Assembly: GCA_012519365.1 (NCBI GenBank)
Contig: JAAYQH010000309.1
Coordinates: 1-7,326, forward strand
Origin: Planctomycetota bacterium
Lineage (GTDB): Bacteria; Planctomycetota; Phycisphaerae; Sedimentisphaerales; Anaerohalosphaeraceae
Reading direction: 5' to 3'
Length of the DNA stretch: 7,326 nucleotides
Positions within the stretch are counted from its first letter, which is position 1, and every line of letters starts with the position of its first letter. Below are positions 6,050-7,326 of this stretch, in pieces. The position numbers and the translations under genes are program-made. The notes under the pieces are model-generated. The model searched no databases. It was not told the DNA's origin and was given only the letters and a program-made list of their open reading frames with translations.

Positions 6050-6079
6050 TTGACAACCTTTGCAAAATAAGCATAATAT
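6050..6079 (+). promoter_or_regulatory. Sigma70-type promoter of the PEP-CTERM gene
   Basis: A perfect TTGACA (6050-6055) is followed after 16 bases by CATAAT (6072-6077), or after 18 bases by TAATAT (6074-6079). The expected start near 6085 gives a long 5' leader of about 230 bases before the ATG at 6315. No sigma54-type GG/GC element was recognised, so the PrsR-type control known for some proteobacterial PEP-CTERM genes is not indicated. Confidence 0.65.
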
Positions 6080-6091
6080 AAACTGTATTCG

Positions 6092-6129
6092 ATTGTGTGG
6101 TCGAGTATCCCTACGACGAACCACACGAT
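6092..6129 (+). promoter_or_regulatory. Stem-loop at the start of the long PEP-CTERM leader
   Basis: ATTGTGTGGT (6092-6101) and ACCACACGAT (6120-6129) form a 10-base RNA stem with a single G-U wobble around an 18-base loop. It would sit at the very 5' end of the transcript from the TTGACA promoter. A second pairing, GCAAGG (6230-6235) with CCTTGC (6289-6294), would close a 53-base domain ending eight bases before the ribosome binding site. The two could make a structured regulatory leader or simply protect the mRNA. I could not match it to a known riboswitch class. Confidence 0.4.
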
Positions 6130-6314
6130 GAACAGCAGGGGAAAATTTTAAGGTCGCTTGCTTTTTGGCATTGATAAAAGAATGGAATCTATTCTACGAA
6201 CTACCACTTCACCGTAATTCATCGAGACAGCAAGGCAAACGACAAGTCAGGACGACATTGCAGCTTATCGGCTTGGCTGATCAAAGTACCTTGCCGCAAA
6301 AGGGAGAGAATGCA

Positions 6315-6884
6315 ATGAACACTCTAAAAGTACCCCTGTTTTTGTTTGCTTTGATGTGTATCGTCGGTGTTGCTCAAGCGGCTGTCAATGATGTGTATAT
6401 CATCAATCCTACTTCTCCCCCTGATCCCGTGTTTGACCCTGAAAAAGGGTGGGCCTGGCCGGATCCGTGGGAACTGGTTCCCGCTCCGACAAATGACGAA
6501 CCTCTTGTTAGGACTTTGGGGGCCAGTGGTTCATTATGGCTGGGTTTAGGAAACGCCCAGATACCTAATTGGACCAAAATTGTCACCTTGGAATTTTGGG
6601 GTGTTGTAGTGCCTGTAGATTTCAAAACAGGTTACGAAGATGGGACAACCAAAACTTGGACAATGGAACTTGTCGACAGTACAACTGCGTGGCGAAAGTG
6701 GGAAGGTACCATCAAACCTCAACCCGGATGGGAATGGGTGGAACTGCATAACAACTTGAATGACCCGCAAGAAATAAGAATTACAAGATTTGACTCTATC
6801 TGTGTCCCTGAACCTGCGACGCTAATTATAGTTGCCATCGGCGGTAGTATGGTCGGCATGCTTCGGCGGCGAAAAGTGGCTTAA
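6315..6884 (+). CDS. PEP-CTERM-anchored secreted protein, Trp-rich
   Basis: This is a 189-residue secreted protein with a Sec signal peptide (residues 1-22, cleavage after AQA) and a C-terminal PEP-CTERM sorting signal: VPEP at 164-167, a hydrophobic span, then the basic end LRRRKVA. In known systems such proteins are exported, then processed by an exosortase and anchored or released at the surface; the exosortase gene is not in this window. The middle part is unusually rich in tryptophan (11 Trp, for example GWAWPDPW, TAWRKWEG and GWEWVEL) and looks like a small beta-sandwich, but no named domain is recognised. The ATG at 6315 has GGGAG at 6302-6306 with eight bases of spacing. The open frame extends upstream to 6165, but that part has no ribosome binding site and would bury the signal peptide. 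It is preceded by a strong promoter and long leader, and followed 20 bases later by a stem-loop. Confidence 0.85.
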   Translation: MNTLKVPLFLFALMCIVGVAQAAVNDVYIINPTSPPDPVFDPEKGWAWPDPWELVPAPTNDEPLVRTLGASGSLWLGLGNAQIPNWTKIVTLEFWGVVVPVDFKTGYEDGTTKTWTMELVDSTTAWRKWEGTIKPQPGWEWVELHNNLNDPQEIRITRFDSICVPEPATLIIVAIGGSMVGMLRRRKVA

Positions 6885-6903
6885 TCACACAAAGATGTTT
6901 TTG

Positions 6904-6937
6904 GACCAGGGCAAAGACGATCTGCTTTGCCCCGGTC
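6904..6937. terminator. Strong stem-loop between convergent genes, no T-tract
   Basis: GACCAGGGCAAAG (6904-6916) pairs with CTTTGCCCCGGTC (6925-6937) at 12 of 13 positions (one A-C mismatch) around an 8-base loop. It lies 20 bases after the PEP-CTERM stop and before the end of the minus-strand nuclease gene. Its position suggests a transcript end for the PEP-CTERM gene and perhaps for both genes, although no T-run follows on either strand. The remaining bases to 7008 show no gene. Confidence 0.55.
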
Positions 6938-7008
6938 GTGCATTGCATAAAGTCACTCGGTGGGGGGTTGGATTGCAAAAACCGCAGCAGAACCGGGGTA
7001 GTCAAAGG

Positions 7009-7326
7009 TCAAAGCGGTATGGCTTTGCGACAATCGGCAAAATACAGCCAGCAGGAAAGCACAGGCTTTTTGAGGAGGGTGCCGGCAGCGCGTGAGTACC
7101 ACGCCAGCGGTTCTCGATAACGCTCAATGCGATGGTGCAAGACCGTGTCATTAGGGATGCGGTCTGTCTTGAAATCGACCACAATCAATCCTTCGGCGGT
7201 CGGGATAATCAGATCCACGATACCCTGAAGGATAACCCGCTGGTCGGGGGCGTTGGCTCCCAGTTCAGTGGCGTCAATGCCGAGCGTAAAGGGCCATTCG
7301 CGAAGAACTGCCTGTTTTGCGGCAGC
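7009..7326 (-). CDS. addA: AddA/RecB-like helicase-nuclease, C-terminal nuclease domain, partial
   Basis: These are the last 105 residues of a large protein whose start lies past the right edge. They match the RecB-type nuclease domain found at the C-terminus of AddA, a subunit of the AddAB helicase-nuclease that processes double-strand DNA ends for recombination. Visible motifs, counted from the first residue in the window: REWPF (E10), QGIVDLI with D38, and VVDFKTD with D51 and K53, the D-x-K catalytic core of PD-(D/E)XK nucleases. In the following helix many relatives have a Q-x-x-x-Y pair; here it reads REPLAWY, with Pro (P73) at the Gln position and Tyr (Y77) kept. The stop at 7009-7011 follows KAIPL. 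The open frame has no in-window start that makes sense. AddA is preferred over RecB on the overall pattern, but with only this domain visible a standalone UvrD-type helicase-nuclease is possible. Confidence 0.7.
   Translation of the reverse strand, partial: AAAKQAVLREWPFTLGIDATELGANAPDQRVILQGIVDLIIPTAEGLIVVDFKTDRIPNDTVLHHRIERYREPLAWYSRAAGTLLKKPVLSCWLYFADCRKAIPL

Noticed and set aside
6226..6300. A cyclic-di-GMP (GEMM-I) riboswitch in the leader of the PEP-CTERM gene
   Set aside because: GGCAAAC followed by AGGACG recalls parts of the GEMM pattern, but the second conserved core ACGCAAAG and the tetraloop/receptor arrangement are missing.
6165..6314. Upstream extension of the PEP-CTERM protein to 6165
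   Set aside because: It has no ribosome binding site and would put 50 residues before a clear signal peptide; the ATG at 6315 has a good GGGAG site.

Overview
The window looks like a planctomycete-type genome, most likely Phycisphaerae or Sedimentisphaerales. This is an inference. It rests on a PEP-CTERM anchored secreted protein with the VPEP...LRRRK tail, a small lipoprotein that resembles a planctomycete family, an AsmA-like envelope protein (so a Gram-negative-type envelope), moderate GC content and GGAG-type ribosome binding sites. No rRNA or complete tRNA is present to settle the taxonomy.

Layout. Bases 1-361 hold the 3' end of an IS701/IS4-like DDE transposase, broken by a frameshift in a seven-A run. 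An AT-rich gene-poor stretch (362-787) follows. It contains a fragment that looks like the 3' end of a tRNA and also has the shape of an intrinsic terminator, so it may be an integration scar or island border, and it ends in a good sigma70-type promoter. Next come two plus-strand genes that probably form a transcription unit: a permease of the SO_0444/ArsP type (metal efflux) and a lipoprotein with a peroxiredoxin-like thioredoxin fold. A gene-free patch (2662-2914) with three tandem stem-loops separates them from a minus-strand pair: a DUF6655-like lipoprotein followed by a large AsmA-like membrane-anchored protein. Upstream of that pair, also on the minus strand, is a small DUF503/YlxP-family gene. 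A divergent region with a perfect TTGACA promoter and a long, partly structured leader drives a PEP-CTERM protein on the plus strand. A T-poor stem-loop follows it. The window ends in the C-terminal nuclease domain of an AddA/RecB-like helicase-nuclease on the minus strand, which continues past the right edge.

How the genes fit together. The permease and redoxin suggest envelope metal or thiol-stress handling: Cys/His-rich segments in the transporter and two cysteines in the lipidated redoxin. The lipoprotein plus AsmA-like pair looks like a small outer-envelope operon. DUF503, PEP-CTERM and AddA appear as independent single genes. I see no defence island, CRISPR array or clearly new multi-gene system. 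The points most worth checking are the tRNA-end scar, the permease/redoxin pair, the tandem stem-loops and the long leader of the PEP-CTERM gene.
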